Assembly (NCBI RefSeq): GCF_028768465.1
Contig: NZ_CP118225.1
Span: forward strand, 6,491,001-6,555,000
Direction of reading: 5' to 3'
Source: Rhodopirellula sp. P2
GTDB taxonomy: Bacteria > Planctomycetota > Planctomycetia > Pirellulales > Pirellulaceae
Length of the DNA: 64,000 nucleotides
Shown: piece after piece, positions 35,774-46,678 of the stretch
How positions within the stretch are numbered: position 1 is the first letter of the stretch
Layout: the number at the start of each line of letters is the position of its first letter
Translations under genes and position numbers: made by a program
The notes under the pieces: model-generated
The model's input: the letters and a program-made list of their open reading frames with translations, nothing else
Databases searched by the model: none
What the model was told of the DNA's origin: nothing

Positions 35774-37984
35774 ATGACAAAGCTGAGTTCTTTCCAACCC
35801 TGCGTCCTGATCTTGTTGGCGTTTTCGATGGCAGCCGGCAATGGCTCTGCCGCCGAACCAGTGGCTGACTTCTATGTGTCGACCGAGGGGCGCGACGACT
35901 GGTCAGGCACGCTCCCCACCCCCAACGATTCACGAACCGACGGACCGTTTGCCGCGCTTCCGCGAGCGAGGGATGCCGTCCGAGACTCGGGTAAGAACCG
36001 TGCTGGCGATGTCTTGGTGTTGGTGCGAGGCGGCACGTACCGCCTCACGGAAACGGTGGTCTTTGGGCTGCAGGATTCCGGCGTCCCCGGATCGACCGTC
36101 ACCTACGCTGCCTACCCTGACGAGACACCCGTGCTCAGCTCAGGCCGAGAAACCAAGGGCTGGAAACCTGTCCCGACCACTCTTCCCGGCCTGTCGAAAA
36201 AGGCGATTGGCAAGGTGAAGGTCGCGGATGTCTCCGCCCGGTTCCACACACTCTTCGATGCAGAGGGCATGCTCCCAAGAGCCCGATCGAAAGGGTTCAT
36301 ACCGTTGAAGGGCGGCAGTCGCAACGAGCTGCATTTTCCAGCGGGTCGCCTGAAGAACTGGACCAATGTCGAAGACATCGAGATCGTTGTTCGTCCGCAT
36401 CATGCATGGATTGTGAACATCCTGCCTCTGGAATCCGTGAACGAGAAGAAGCAGATCGCCCGAACGTCGATCGACGCGACCTATGCGATGAACCCGCTGC
36501 ACTTCCTCAAAACAACCAATTCATGCTGGGTAGAAAATGCCCTGGAGGAACTCGATGAACCGGGCGAATGGGCTCTGAACATCCAAACCGGCAAACTCTA
36601 TCTTTGGCCGCGAAACGACTCGCCAATTTTGGCCCCACGGCTGAAGGAACTGATCCGCATCGAAGGCAAGATTGACAAAGAAGGCCCGCGAGACATTCCA
36701 GTGACGAACCTTTGCTTGCGTGGTCTGACCTTCACGCATGGCGAACGATTCAGCATCGCTCCCGACGACGCGGGATTGCAGCACGACTGGGACATGCACG
36801 ACAAAGCCAACGCACTGGTTCGCTTACGAGGAACCGAACACTGCAAAATCGAGCAGTGCCACTTTGCCCACAGTGGAGGCACTGCCATCCGTGTCGATTT
36901 ACACGGCCAACACAACACGATTGCTGGCAACGTGATCGAGCACATCGGCGGTGCCGGCATTCTATTGTCCGGGTACGGTCCCGGCACCAAAGACGTCAAT
37001 CGCGAAAACCGGGTCTTCAACAACCACATCCATCACACCGGTCGAATCCATTCGCATTCGCCCGGAATCATGCTTTGGCAAAGCGGTGAGAATCGTGTCG
37101 CGAACAACCTGGTTCACAACACCCCCTACACCGGAATCATTCTCTCCGGTTGCATGACAGACTTCTTCCGCCGCCAAGGCAGAGAACTCGGACGAACCAT
37201 TCGTCGGCACGAGATCGCATCCCTGCCGAAGACCCCAAAGCTGGAAGACGTGCTTCCCTACCTGCACACGCACGACAACCAGATCGAACGCAACGAGATC
37301 CACCACGCGATGGAGATGCTCGGCGACGGCAACGCGATCTACATTCGCGGGGCGGGCTCAGGAAACGTGATTCGCCGCAACTACATTCATCACCTCGTTG
37401 CTCCGATGATCATGCAAGCCGCGATTCGCACTGACGGCGGACAACGCGACACCCTGATTGCAGAGAACCTGATTTACAAATGCACCTCCCAAGGCATCCT
37501 GATGAAGTTGAACACGCGTGTTGAGAACAACATCGTGGCCAACATCATCGCTCCACCTCGGGGTTATTACCTCTCGGTTCGGGAAGGCCCACTCACGGGG
37601 GCAACGATCCAGCGGAACATCTTCTACTCGTCCTCGGAAACCTGCACGTTCATTGATGAACTGCCACCTGGCAAAGGCCGAACGAGCGAGGACCGGCGAG
37701 GCAGGGCTCTGGCTCGTTCCAAAGACGCCGACACCGATCACAACATCTACTACTGCGCCAGCGACCCTGCCCTGGGCGAGCAAATGTTAGAAAAGCAAAG
37801 GCGAGACGGAGTCGACACGCAGAGCCTGGCCGTCGATCCGTTGTTTGTGGATCCCGCCAACGGCGACTTCCGACTCAGCCCCGATTCCCCCGCACTGCGT
37901 TTGGGCTTTGTGGGTTGGGACCATACGAAGGCCGGGCTGATCAAAGAAGACTCCTCCGAACATCTCCAAGAACCTCTTCAATGA
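35774..37984 (+). CDS. Exported right-handed beta-helix protein, GH141-like
   Basis: 736 residues, starting 5 bp after the sulfatase stop. Signal peptide [16 protein letters not shown], then [14 protein letters not shown], the entry motif of planctomycete and Bacteroidetes beta-helix glycosidases. The body carries many parallel beta-helix turns with N-x-I-xx-N/H patterns ([41 protein letters not shown]). GH141 enzymes (alpha-fucosidase or xylanase) have this fold, but polysaccharide lyases and GH110 do as well, so the activity is a guess. Overlaps the next sulfatase by ATGA. Confidence 0.85.
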   Translation: MTKLSSFQPCVLILLAFSMAAGNGSAAEPVADFYVSTEGRDDWSGTLPTPNDSRTDGPFAALPRARDAVRDSGKNRAGDVLVLVRGGTYRLTETVVFGLQDSGVPGSTVTYAAYPDETPVLSSGRETKGWKPVPTTLPGLSKKAIGKVKVADVSARFHTLFDAEGMLPRARSKGFIPLKGGSRNELHFPAGRLKNWTNVEDIEIVVRPHHAWIVNILPLESVNEKKQIARTSIDATYAMNPLHFLKTTNSCWVENALEELDEPGEWALNIQTGKLYLWPRNDSPILAPRLKELIRIEGKIDKEGPRDIPVTNLCLRGLTFTHGERFSIAPDDAGLQHDWDMHDKANALVRLRGTEHCKIEQCHFAHSGGTAIRVDLHGQHNTIAGNVIEHIGGAGILLSGYGPGTKDVNRENRVFNNHIHHTGRIHSHSPGIMLWQSGENRVANNLVHNTPYTGIILSGCMTDFFRRQGRELGRTIRRHEIASLPKTPKLEDVLPYLHTHDNQIERNEIHHAMEMLGDGNAIYIRGAGSGNVIRRNYIHHLVAPMIMQAAIRTDGGQRDTLIAENLIYKCTSQGILMKLNTRVENNIVANIIAPPRGYYLSVREGPLTGATIQRNIFYSSSETCTFIDELPPGKGRTSEDRRGRALARSKDADTDHNIYYCASDPALGEQMLEKQRRDGVDTQSLAVDPLFVDPANGDFRLSPDSPALRLGFVGWDHTKAGLIKEDSSEHLQEPLQ

Positions 37985-39525
37985 ACCCTCCTATGAATCA
38001 CCACCGTGCTGTCCTTCTCAGCGTCCTGTTCGCTTGCGGATCGTTTTGCATCCCCGCGTCCGCTCAACAAAGCGAACGCCACGAAACGAACAACGCCGAA
38101 GCGTCACCCAACATCGTCTTCCTGTTCGCCGACGACCAATCCACCTACTCCGTTGGCTGCTACGGGAACGAAGACGTCCTGACACCCAACATGGATCAAC
38201 TCGCCCGTGATGGGGTGCTGTTCGACAAGCACTACAACACCACCGCGATCTGCATGGCCAGCCGGGCCAACGTGTTCACAGGAATGTACGAGTACAAAAC
38301 CGGCTGCAATTTCGAACATGGAAACATGCGTGAAGAAGTTTGGGCCAAGTCGTATCCGGTTCTCCTTCGCGAGGCAGGTTATCTCACCGCTTTTGCCGGC
38401 AAGTTCGGATTGATTGTGGATGGCAAAGGTTTGTGCGAAGACGACTTCGACTTCTGGGGCGGCGGCCCAGGCCAAACGAACTACGCGACTGCCAAGAACA
38501 AGTCGATGCAAAAGTACGCCAAACAATACCCCCACTCCACGCTTTCTTACGCAGCCTTCGGGAAAGACGTCATCCGCGAAGCGACGAAACAAGACCAACC
38601 GTTCTGTTTGTCGATCAGCTTCAAAGCACCCCACAAACCGGCGACGCCGGACCCACGTTTTGATCACGTTTACGCCGGAAAACAATTCACCAAACCATTG
38701 AACTTTGGACGGGAATACAGCGAGCACCTCGCACCACAAAGCAAACTCGGTCGGCAATTCCCACGCTTCACCGAGTGGCACTATGACGATGACTACGACG
38801 GTGAGATGGCCAAGTACCACCAACAGGTTTATGCGATCGATGTCGCTCTCGGAATGATTCGCGACGAACTGAAAGCTCAAGGCATCGCCGACAACACCGT
38901 GGTGATCTACACCAGCGACAACGGGTACATCTGCGGGTCACATGGCTACGGTTCCAAGGTGTTGCCAATGGAAGAGTCCTCTCGCGTGCCGCTGATGATC
39001 TATGACCCTCGCAGTCCACTCAACGGCCAGCAACACCGCTGCGGCGAGCTGACCGGCAACATCGATTTCGCTCCCACGATTTTGGAACTCGCGGGTCTGC
39101 CAACTCCATCCAACATGGATGGCAAAAGCCTGATGAATCTGTTGCGTTCACCAGAGCAGGACGGACACGAGCAAATGTCATTCATCAACGTGTTCGGCCC
39201 ACTGCCGACTCACAGCCTGACCTGTCTGACGAAACGCTACAAATACACGTACTGGTGGTACGGCGACGATCAGATGCAACCCACCGAAGAACTGTTCGAC
39301 ACGCAAAACGACCCGCTGGAACGGGTCAATTTGGCCCACGATTCGGAAAGCTCCGCTGTTTTGGAAGCCATGCGGACACGATACGACGAAGAACTCGCGA
39401 AATGGAAGCAGCAAGCCGTCAATTACAACGACTACCAACGCTACGGCACGCTGTTCGATCGTACGATCTCGATGGATGACAAACAGCCGTTTCTCAAACG
39501 ACAAGCGAAACGAAAGAGGAACTAA
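37981..39525 (+). CDS. Exported family S1 sulfatase with CxASR site
   Basis: 514 residues from ATG 37981, which overlaps the preceding stop. Signal peptide [17 protein letters not shown]. The formylglycine site is C91 in [13 protein letters not shown]; this C-x-A-S-R variant occurs in several polysaccharide sulfatase subfamilies. Metal and substrate residues: [19 protein letters not shown], and a Lys/His segment FAGKFGL that differs from the usual GKWHLG. C-terminus basic. Located third in the operon. Confidence 0.88.
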   Translation: MNPPMNHHRAVLLSVLFACGSFCIPASAQQSERHETNNAEASPNIVFLFADDQSTYSVGCYGNEDVLTPNMDQLARDGVLFDKHYNTTAICMASRANVFTGMYEYKTGCNFEHGNMREEVWAKSYPVLLREAGYLTAFAGKFGLIVDGKGLCEDDFDFWGGGPGQTNYATAKNKSMQKYAKQYPHSTLSYAAFGKDVIREATKQDQPFCLSISFKAPHKPATPDPRFDHVYAGKQFTKPLNFGREYSEHLAPQSKLGRQFPRFTEWHYDDDYDGEMAKYHQQVYAIDVALGMIRDELKAQGIADNTVVIYTSDNGYICGSHGYGSKVLPMEESSRVPLMIYDPRSPLNGQQHRCGELTGNIDFAPTILELAGLPTPSNMDGKSLMNLLRSPEQDGHEQMSFINVFGPLPTHSLTCLTKRYKYTYWWYGDDQMQPTEELFDTQNDPLERVNLAHDSESSAVLEAMRTRYDEELAKWKQQAVNYNDYQRYGTLFDRTISMDDKQPFLKRQAKRKRN

Positions 39526-39575
39526 ACAAACGCTGGCAGCCCAGTCTTCCCATCACCCCCATCAGACGCCACGCC

Positions 39576-40742
39576 GTGATTCGATACCAACCGCTTCTCC
39601 CGCTCTTGCTCATCGGCAGTTACTTGTTCGTGGCAATGCCGCCTGCAAGTGCCACAACACCGGACGATGAACAAGGGACCGCATCCGAACCGGACCGCAA
39701 TCGCGAATCACTTGGTCGTGCGACGCGGTTGTTGCAGAAGTTCGACGAGGACGACAACGGCGTTTGGGACCGAAACGAAAACACACGTGCCTGGAATCGT
39801 TATCGCAAACTTGACAGGGACCAAAACGGCAAGCTGACGATCAACGAACTCCGGCGTGACCGAACGGGATACCTGGAGACCGGCGGAGAACGCAAACTCG
39901 ATCTGGTTTACAAGACCGTCGACAAGAAGGAGTTGCTGCTGGACCTCTATTATCCCACTCAACCCGATGCCAGTTTCCCTTGCCCATTGATCGTTTATAC
40001 GCACGGTGGTGGATGGGCTGCGGGCAGCAAACAAGGTGCGGCCAATGGTTCATTCAAAGTTGTGTTCCAGCAACTGCTCGATCACGGATTCACTGTGGCT
40101 TCGGTGAACTATCGGCTTTGCAAACCCAACACTGGCGTCATGATGCGGGACTGCGTGATCGACTCCAAAGACGCCGTGCGGTATCTGGCCCAACACAGCG
40201 AAACGCTTCGACTGGATGCAACGAAGTTCTTCGTCATGGGCGATTCAGCGGGCGGTCAGATCGCTCAGATGCTGTTGCTGACATCGCCCGAAACGCTGCC
40301 AGGCGACAAGGAATTGGCGGCCACGCCATACACGATGCTGGCAGGGGTTTCGTGGTACGGGCCCTGTGACTTTGAGCAGACCAGTTTGTTCAATCACGAC
40401 GACCGAGCCGACTTCCGCGATCGATTTGGACCTCGCATTCTGGGTTCGAATTCGTCCCCCGCAAACAAACTGGAACTCTACCGAGAGATGAGCCCGGTCA
40501 ACTACCTGCGAGCGGACAGTCATCCACTGCTGATGATTCAGGGTGACAAGGACACGACCATCCCAGTCAAGCACGCTCACCACATGAAACAAAAAGCGGA
40601 TGCGATCAAAGCCCCCGTCGAAGTCATGATCATTCGAAACGCGGGGCACAATTGGCGGCAAGTTGACGCCGACATCGATCCATCTCGAGATGCCATCGTC
40701 GACCGAACCGTGCAGTTTTTCCTCGACCACCTCCCGCACTGA
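39576..40742 (+). CDS. Exported alpha/beta-hydrolase esterase with EF-hand domain
   Basis: 388 residues, GTG start at 39576 giving signal peptide [15 protein letters not shown]. Two EF-hand-like loops ([12 protein letters not shown] and [12 protein letters not shown]) precede a BD-FAE-type esterase: oxyanion HGGGWAAG, nucleophile GDSAGGQ, an acidic residue in QGDKDTTIP, and His in NAGHNWR. BD-FAE enzymes remove acyl groups (acetyl, feruloyl) from polysaccharides; the calcium loops may anchor it to the substrate. Similar in role to the esterase at 42204. Confidence 0.85.
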   Translation: MIRYQPLLPLLLIGSYLFVAMPPASATTPDDEQGTASEPDRNRESLGRATRLLQKFDEDDNGVWDRNENTRAWNRYRKLDRDQNGKLTINELRRDRTGYLETGGERKLDLVYKTVDKKELLLDLYYPTQPDASFPCPLIVYTHGGGWAAGSKQGAANGSFKVVFQQLLDHGFTVASVNYRLCKPNTGVMMRDCVIDSKDAVRYLAQHSETLRLDATKFFVMGDSAGGQIAQMLLLTSPETLPGDKELAATPYTMLAGVSWYGPCDFEQTSLFNHDDRADFRDRFGPRILGSNSSPANKLELYREMSPVNYLRADSHPLLMIQGDKDTTIPVKHAHHMKQKADAIKAPVEVMIIRNAGHNWRQVDADIDPSRDAIVDRTVQFFLDHLPH

Positions 40743-40752
40743 TTGCCCCAAC

Positions 40753-42141
40753 ATGAAGACGAACTCTGCGATTTCGAAAGCGTTGTTATTCGGTTGTATG
40801 CTGGCCACGCAGCCATTTGCGATGGCGGGTGCGAACGCTGCTGATGCGGCCCGTCCCAACTTTGTGGTGTTCGTCGCCGATGACATGGGCTGGGGTGACT
40901 CCCACACCTATGGACACGAACTGATTCAAACGCCCAATCTGGATCGATTGGCGTCTCAGGGAGTGAAGTTCACCCAGTGCTATTCCGCCTGCGGTGTTTG
41001 CTCGCCTTCGCGTTCTGCGATTCTGACGGGACGAACTCCGTATCGAAACGGCGTGTACCGACACTTGTCGGGAAACCACGAAGCACATCTGCGTGCCAGC
41101 GAGATCACGTTTCCAGAGTTGCTGAAAGAAGTGGGGTATGAAACCTGCCACGTCGGAAAATGGCATTTGCTCTCCAGGCAACAGTTCAACAATCCGAAGT
41201 TCCCTCATCCGGGCGAGCATGGATTCGATCATTGGATGTGCACTCAGAACAATGCGAGCCCTAGCCACCAAAACCCCGACAACTTCGTCCGCAACGGCGA
41301 ACCCGTCGGGAAGCTCGAAGGCTACTCAGCTCAGTTGGTTGCCACGGAAGCGGCACGCTGGTTGAAAGACATCCATGATCCGTCCAAACCATTCGCGATG
41401 ACGGTGTGGGTGCACGAACCGCATTCACCCATCGCAACCGATTCGCGTTTTCAATCCTTGTACAACGGACACGAAAACAGCAAGTACATGGGGAACATCA
41501 CCCAAATGGATCACGCGTTGGGCATGGTGATGGATGCCTTGGACGCTCAGGAAGTCACCGACAACACGCTGCTGTTCTTCACTTCCGACAACGGTCCCGT
41601 GCCAGCCTTCGGCGGATCGTCGGGCGGACTGCGAGGCAACAAGCGCAGCGACCACGAAGGTGGCATCCGCGTCCCCGGTGTGGCTCGTTGGCCAGGACAC
41701 ATTCAACCCGGAACGGTCAGCGACACCCCGGTGATCGGCACCGACGTTTTCGCGACGGTGTTGGACATCGCCGGCATCCCGCTGCCAACGGATCGGACCA
41801 TCGATGGCGTCAGCATGCTGCCCGCCTTCGAAGGCAAACCCGTTGCAAGAACAACGCCGTTGTTTTGGCGAACTCACGTTTCACCTCCCGAGGACCGCGT
41901 CGCACTTCGCATCGGGGATTGGAAATTGGTCGGCGACGAAACGCTGACGAAGTTTCAACTCTACGAGATCCAGAAAGACTGGAAGGAAGAACACGACTTG
42001 GCCGTCGCCATGCCGGAAAAAACAGAAGAAATGAAAGACCAACTGATGAAGGTCTGGCGAGACATCGAATCCGAGGGTCCCGATCACTGGTGGAAGAACG
42101 AACGACAGAAACCGGCTCGAGGTGGAACAGTGAACTATTGA
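40753..42141 (+). CDS. Exported family S1 sulfatase
   Basis: 462 residues, starting 10 bp after the esterase stop. Signal peptide to about residue 30 (CMLATQPFAMAGANA). Catalytic C83 in GVCSPSRSAILTG, metal site FVADDMGWGDS and TSDNGPVPAFGG, conserved GKWHL segment, and a WVHEPHSPI loop. The C-terminus DHWWKNER is typical of planctomycete arylsulfatase A-like enzymes. Fifth gene of the operon. Confidence 0.9.
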   Translation: MKTNSAISKALLFGCMLATQPFAMAGANAADAARPNFVVFVADDMGWGDSHTYGHELIQTPNLDRLASQGVKFTQCYSACGVCSPSRSAILTGRTPYRNGVYRHLSGNHEAHLRASEITFPELLKEVGYETCHVGKWHLLSRQQFNNPKFPHPGEHGFDHWMCTQNNASPSHQNPDNFVRNGEPVGKLEGYSAQLVATEAARWLKDIHDPSKPFAMTVWVHEPHSPIATDSRFQSLYNGHENSKYMGNITQMDHALGMVMDALDAQEVTDNTLLFFTSDNGPVPAFGGSSGGLRGNKRSDHEGGIRVPGVARWPGHIQPGTVSDTPVIGTDVFATVLDIAGIPLPTDRTIDGVSMLPAFEGKPVARTTPLFWRTHVSPPEDRVALRIGDWKLVGDETLTKFQLYEIQKDWKEEHDLAVAMPEKTEEMKDQLMKVWRDIESEGPDHWWKNERQKPARGGTVNY

Positions 42142-42203
42142 GTCGTCCGAATCATTTCTCCCCACAACCACGCAAGAACAACCACGCAACAAGAAACATC
42201 CCC

Positions 42204-43097
42204 ATGAAAGACTCACCGAAGTTACCGCTGTTGATCGCGTTCGTTTTGATGGCAACGCCCGCGATGGCGAAGACCGAACAAGTCGCCATGCCCGGCGCCA
42301 CCGCGGAAATCTACAAGACCGCTTCCGGCGACGACCTGTTCATTTACCGTTTTGACCCGGAAGGTCACGATCCAGCCAAAGACAAACGGCCGGCAGTCGT
42401 GTTCTTCTTCGGCGGCGGATGGAACGGGGGCAGTGTGGGCCAACTGGCACCGCAAAGTCGCTACCTGGCCTCTCGCGGAATCGTCGCTTTCGTGGCTGAC
42501 TACCGCGTCAAGAGTCGTCAAAAGGTCACGCCCAACGCTTGCGTGGAAGACGGCAAGTCAGCCATCCGCTGGGTTCGTCAAAACTCAAAGCGACTGGGGA
42601 TCGATCCTGAGCGAATCATCGCGGGAGGCGGATCCGCTGGCGGGCACGTGGCAGCAGCGGCCGGTTTCTGCGAGGGATTTGAAGCCGAGGGAGAAGATCA
42701 TTCCGTCTCTTCCAAACCGAACGCGTTGATCCTGTTCAACCCGGTTTACGACAACGCAAAAGAGGGTGGGTATGGCTTCGACCGGATCAAAGACTGGTTC
42801 CCCGCGATCTCACCTGCCCACAACATCACGCCGGATGATCCACCCGCGATCGTCTTCCTGGGAACGAAAGACCAACACATTCCGGTCGCCACCGCGGAAG
42901 CCTTTCGTGACAAGATGATCGCCGCGGGCATCCAAACAGAACTTCACTTGTACGAAGGCCAACCGCACGGGTTCTTCAATCCAAAGCGAGGCGGCTTCAG
43001 CGACACGTTGGCAAAGACAGATCAATTCCTGGTCAAACTGGGATACCTCAACGGACCAGTTGACCAACAACGGATCGAGGCACTCAATGTCAAATGA
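42204..43097 (+). CDS. Exported alpha/beta-hydrolase esterase
   Basis: 297 residues, ATG at 42204 with signal peptide LPLLIAFVLMATPAMA. The oxyanion box is FFFGGGWNGG (the usual His replaced by Phe), nucleophile GGGSAGGH, acid GTKDQHIP and His GQPHGFF. The family is BD-FAE/acetylxylan-esterase-like. A longer open frame exists upstream but codes only for a shadow of the sulfatase. It overlaps the next gene by 11 bp. Confidence 0.85.
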   Translation: MKDSPKLPLLIAFVLMATPAMAKTEQVAMPGATAEIYKTASGDDLFIYRFDPEGHDPAKDKRPAVVFFFGGGWNGGSVGQLAPQSRYLASRGIVAFVADYRVKSRQKVTPNACVEDGKSAIRWVRQNSKRLGIDPERIIAGGGSAGGHVAAAAGFCEGFEAEGEDHSVSSKPNALILFNPVYDNAKEGGYGFDRIKDWFPAISPAHNITPDDPPAIVFLGTKDQHIPVATAEAFRDKMIAAGIQTELHLYEGQPHGFFNPKRGGFSDTLAKTDQFLVKLGYLNGPVDQQRIEALNVK

Positions 43098-44646
43098 CCA
43101 CCCCGCCACGCGGCACCGTTCGCCCAGTCACCTGATCCGGCTCGCATTCATCACTGGATGCGTTCTGCTGTCGTGCCCCGCAAATGCGATGGCCGAGTTG
43201 TCGGTCGCGTCGCCGTTCACCGACAACGCGGTGCTGCAACAAAAGAGGAAGGTGCCGGTTTGGGGATCGGCTGATCCTGGGACCGCAATCACGGTCGAGT
43301 TCGCCGGGCAGACGAAGGACACCACCGCCAGTGCGGATGGGAAATGGACGGTCGAGTTGACTCCGATGCCTGCCAGTGCAGACCCGAAAACGCTGCAGGT
43401 CTCAAGCCCCGACTCAACCCTTTCCTTCGCGAATGTTGTCGTCGGAGAGGTCTGGATTTGCTCCGGACAATCCAACATGCAGTTCTCAACCGCAGCGGTT
43501 CCTGAAATCCAATCTTTGACGGCCACCTCGGAAAACATCCGATGCTTCGAAGTGAAACGAACCGTCGCGATGACCCAACAAGATCGCTTGGAAGGCAAAT
43601 GGACGGAGCAACCGCCCAATAGCGCCGTGGCGTTTTCGTTTGCCCACTTCTTGGAACAAGCTGGCGATGTGCCGGTGGGCATCATCCTGACGTGCTGGGG
43701 AAGCTCATCGATCGAAGCTTGGATGCCGCGAGAGATGACCGAAACGGTGCCGCACTTCAAAACAATGATGGAGGAATTCGATGCGGACACTGCCACCCAA
43801 GACCGGATCGCTTCCATCCTGAATGGCAAAAAGCCGTGGAGCCGAACCGACGACATTTTTCTGCGTCGCCAATCGAACATGCTCTACAACGCGATGATCC
43901 ATCCGTTGGTGCCTTACGCTTGCCGTGGGCTGGTTTGGTACCAAGGCGAACGGAACACTCAGTCGATGTTTGGCATGTTGAAGGATCCTTGGTTCTCGAG
44001 GAACTCGGGCATGCTCAAGTATGGGGACACGCTGGTGGAGTGGATCAAGCGGTACCGAAAGGAATGGGGCAACGAGGACATGCACTTCCTGATCGTGATG
44101 CTGCCCGGCTATTTCAAACCGTTGCCAACTGGTCCTCAAAAGGGAGCCGAACATCCAAGCACTCACTCATGGGCTTGGATGCGAGAGTCACAGTTGCAAT
44201 CGCTTGACCTGCCACACACTTCCGTCGTCAACACAATCGACTTGGGCGACATCAAAAACATTCATCCGAAAGACAAACTGCCGATCGGTCAGCGACTGGC
44301 ATGGCTGGCTGCTCGCGAAACGTTGGACCAGGCCATCGAAGCGGAGGGTCCGAAGATGAAACGCGTCGAAGTTTTGGACGACCGCTTGGTGGTCCACTTC
44401 GATCATGCCGAAGGCCTGCAAACTCTCGATGGAAAAGCACCTTCGGGATTTTGGTTGGCGGATGCTTCACAACGATGGGTTCCCGCAACCGCTGAACTGC
44501 GGGGTCAAACCGTGGTCCTGAGTTCATCTGAACTGCCACACCCTCTCTACGTTCGCTACGCATTCGCGGGCAAACCCAAAGTGAACCTGGTCAACGCCGC
44601 CAAACTCCCCGCCTACCCCTTCCGCACCGACTCTTTTCAGCCGTGA
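43087..44646 (+). CDS. Exported sialate O-acetylesterase-like SGNH hydrolase
   Basis: 519 residues. A signal peptide ending near CPANAMA leads to a beta-sandwich (PVWGSADPGT) and an SGNH domain: block I GEVWICSGQSNMQFS with the catalytic Ser, WYQGERNT as the conserved QGExN block, and HPKDKLPIGQRLA with the catalytic His. The fold is that of sialate O-acetylesterases, which in this setting usually remove acetyl groups from algal or plant sugars, not sialic acid. Starts inside the end of the previous gene. Confidence 0.88.
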   Translation: MSNDHPATRHRSPSHLIRLAFITGCVLLSCPANAMAELSVASPFTDNAVLQQKRKVPVWGSADPGTAITVEFAGQTKDTTASADGKWTVELTPMPASADPKTLQVSSPDSTLSFANVVVGEVWICSGQSNMQFSTAAVPEIQSLTATSENIRCFEVKRTVAMTQQDRLEGKWTEQPPNSAVAFSFAHFLEQAGDVPVGIILTCWGSSSIEAWMPREMTETVPHFKTMMEEFDADTATQDRIASILNGKKPWSRTDDIFLRRQSNMLYNAMIHPLVPYACRGLVWYQGERNTQSMFGMLKDPWFSRNSGMLKYGDTLVEWIKRYRKEWGNEDMHFLIVMLPGYFKPLPTGPQKGAEHPSTHSWAWMRESQLQSLDLPHTSVVNTIDLGDIKNIHPKDKLPIGQRLAWLAARETLDQAIEAEGPKMKRVEVLDDRLVVHFDHAEGLQTLDGKAPSGFWLADASQRWVPATAELRGQTVVLSSSELPHPLYVRYAFAGKPKVNLVNAAKLPAYPFRTDSFQP

Positions 44647-44666
44647 CCTCATCCCGGTCCAAGCAA

Positions 44667-46268
44667 ATGCCTCTCATGAATTCATCCCTGATCCCTCTTT
44701 GCGCTGCCGCATTGGTGCTGCTAATTGCCAGCGGCACATCCGTCGCGGCGGAACGACCACCCAATGTGGTTCTGATCTTTGTTGACGACCTCGGCTACGG
44801 GGACCTGGGATGCTATGGAGCAACGAAACTTTCGACACCGAATATCGATCAACTTGCCGCGGAAGGAAGACGGTTCACCGACGCCCACTCCGCCTCCGCC
44901 GTCTGCACACCTTCGCGTTATGGGTTGCTGACGGGCCAGTACCCGGTCCGCGCGATGGGCGGCCAGGGAATTTGGGGCCCGCTTCCGACGACCTCCGGTT
45001 TGATCATCGACACGAACACGCAAACGATTGGAAAGGTTTTCAAGAACAAAGGCTACGCGACCGCCTGTCTCGGGAAGTGGCATCTTGGATTCAAAGAGGA
45101 ACCATGCGATTGGCAGGTTCCGCTGAGGCCCGGACCACAAGACGTTGGGTTTGATCATTACTTTGGCGTGCCATTGGTCAACAGCAGCAGTCCGTACGTT
45201 TATGTCAACGATCACAGCATCTTCGGATACGACCCGAACGATCCGCTGGTGTACGGCGGCAAACCAGTTTCACCCACGCCCATGTTTCCGGAAGAGGCAT
45301 CGGTCAAAAGTCCCAACCGATTCAGCGGTGCTCTCAAAGCACACGAAATCTACGACGACGAGAAAACGGGAACGCTTCTGACAGAGCGTGCGGTGAAGTG
45401 GATCACCGAAAAGAAGGACGAACCATTCTTTTTGTATTTCGCCACTCCCAACATTCACCACCCATTCACCCCGGCGCCCCGTTTCAAGGGGACAAGCCAG
45501 TGCGGCCTGTACGGCGATTTCGTCCATGAATTGGACTGGATGGTCGGCGAGATCGTGCAGTCGCTCGAAGACAATGGATTGACGGACAACACGCTTGTCC
45601 TTTTCACCAGCGACAACGGCGCCATGCTCAACCGAGCAGGACGCGATGCAATCAAGGCTGGACATCAACCCAACGGCGAATTGCTTGGGTTCAAGTTTGG
45701 CGTGTGGGAAGGCGGACACCGCGTTCCCTTGATCGCCAAATGGCCTGGCAAAATCAAAGCGGGGACTCAGTCCGATCAATTGATCAGCCAAGTCGACCTG
45801 TTCGCCACGTTCTCTGCACTCACCGAGCAGGAGATGCCATCGTCCGAGCAGAAAGACAGCATCAACATGTTGCCTGCTTTGCTAGACGCCCCGAGCGAAC
45901 CCTTGCGGACGGAGTTGGTCCTCGCCCCACGCCAGCCACGCAATTTGGCGATTCGCAAAGGCAAGTGGCTGTACATCGGAGCCCGTGGCAGTGGCGGATT
46001 CAACGGTTCCAAACCGCAGCACCATGCCTGGGGAGGCCCCGCCGCGGTTCAGTTCTCCGGTCACAGAAACAGTGACATCGTCAACGGTCGCATCAAAAAG
46101 AATGCTCCTCCCGCACAGCTCTACGATTTGGAAAACGACCGGTCACAGACCACCAATGTCTATCGCAAACACCCCGAAGTCGTGGAAGAGATGAAAGCCT
46201 TGTTAGAATCCTATCGTCCCAAACAAGGATCCCAAGGCCAGCCGTCAAAGAGATCTGGCCCACGCTGA
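44667..46268 (+). CDS. Exported family S1 sulfatase
   Basis: 533 residues from ATG 44667 (a GTG at 44643 overlapping the previous stop is also possible). Signal peptide LCAAALVLLIASGTSVAA. C80 in AVCTPSRYGLLTG, metal site IFVDDLGYGDLG and TSDNGAML, GKWHLG. The C-terminus LLESYRPKQGS is followed by a basic, unusual SKRSGPR end, where sequence similarity to sulfatases is replaced by an out-of-frame remnant of another sulfatase (46235-46594). The last 10 residues may be product of that fusion. Confidence 0.88.
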   Translation: MPLMNSSLIPLCAAALVLLIASGTSVAAERPPNVVLIFVDDLGYGDLGCYGATKLSTPNIDQLAAEGRRFTDAHSASAVCTPSRYGLLTGQYPVRAMGGQGIWGPLPTTSGLIIDTNTQTIGKVFKNKGYATACLGKWHLGFKEEPCDWQVPLRPGPQDVGFDHYFGVPLVNSSSPYVYVNDHSIFGYDPNDPLVYGGKPVSPTPMFPEEASVKSPNRFSGALKAHEIYDDEKTGTLLTERAVKWITEKKDEPFFLYFATPNIHHPFTPAPRFKGTSQCGLYGDFVHELDWMVGEIVQSLEDNGLTDNTLVLFTSDNGAMLNRAGRDAIKAGHQPNGELLGFKFGVWEGGHRVPLIAKWPGKIKAGTQSDQLISQVDLFATFSALTEQEMPSSEQKDSINMLPALLDAPSEPLRTELVLAPRQPRNLAIRKGKWLYIGARGSGGFNGSKPQHHAWGGPAAVQFSGHRNSDIVNGRIKKNAPPAQLYDLENDRSQTTNVYRKHPEVVEEMKALLESYRPKQGSQGQPSKRSGPR

Positions 46269-46594
46269 AAGGCGAAACGCAAACACTGCACGATGCCTTC
46301 TTTTATCACCGCGGCAACCAATTGGCAGCGGTGAGGTCAGGCAAGTGGAAACTGCATTTGCGACGCACGACGGACGACCAACCATTTTGGTCCAAGAAGC
46401 CTGACAAGACGAAGGGCTTTGTGACGCTGAATGAGAAGAGGCTGATCAATCTCGACCGGGACTTGGGCGAGAAGAAGAACGTTGCCGATCGCCATCCCGA
46501 AATTGTCGCTCGCTTGAACGAGCAAGCGGAACTCATCCGAACGAAACTCGGGGACGTTCAGACCATCGGAACGGACCAATATCCCATCCGTTGA
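46235..46594 (+). pseudogene. C-terminal remnant of a second sulfatase
   Basis: In a frame different from the preceding sulfatase the sequence reads WPTLKGETQTLHDAFFYHRG, NQLAAVRSGKWKLHL and DLGEKKNVADRHPEIVARL, the standard end of an S1 sulfatase. No N-terminal half or formylglycine site exists; the intact sulfatase joins it directly. A deletion between two tandem sulfatase genes explains it. Start codons inside it are probably not used. Confidence 0.75.
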
Positions 46595-46678
46595 TCGAAC
46601 CCTCAGGAACGTTGACCCTTTCCATCTCGCTCTCGAAAACCAGAGACGTCTCTCGAAGAAACCATCGTGAACAACAAC

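Noticed and set aside
41406-42203. N-terminal extension of the esterase at 42204
   Set aside because: These codons overlap the sulfatase in another frame and are Arg-rich. A proper signal peptide begins at 42204.
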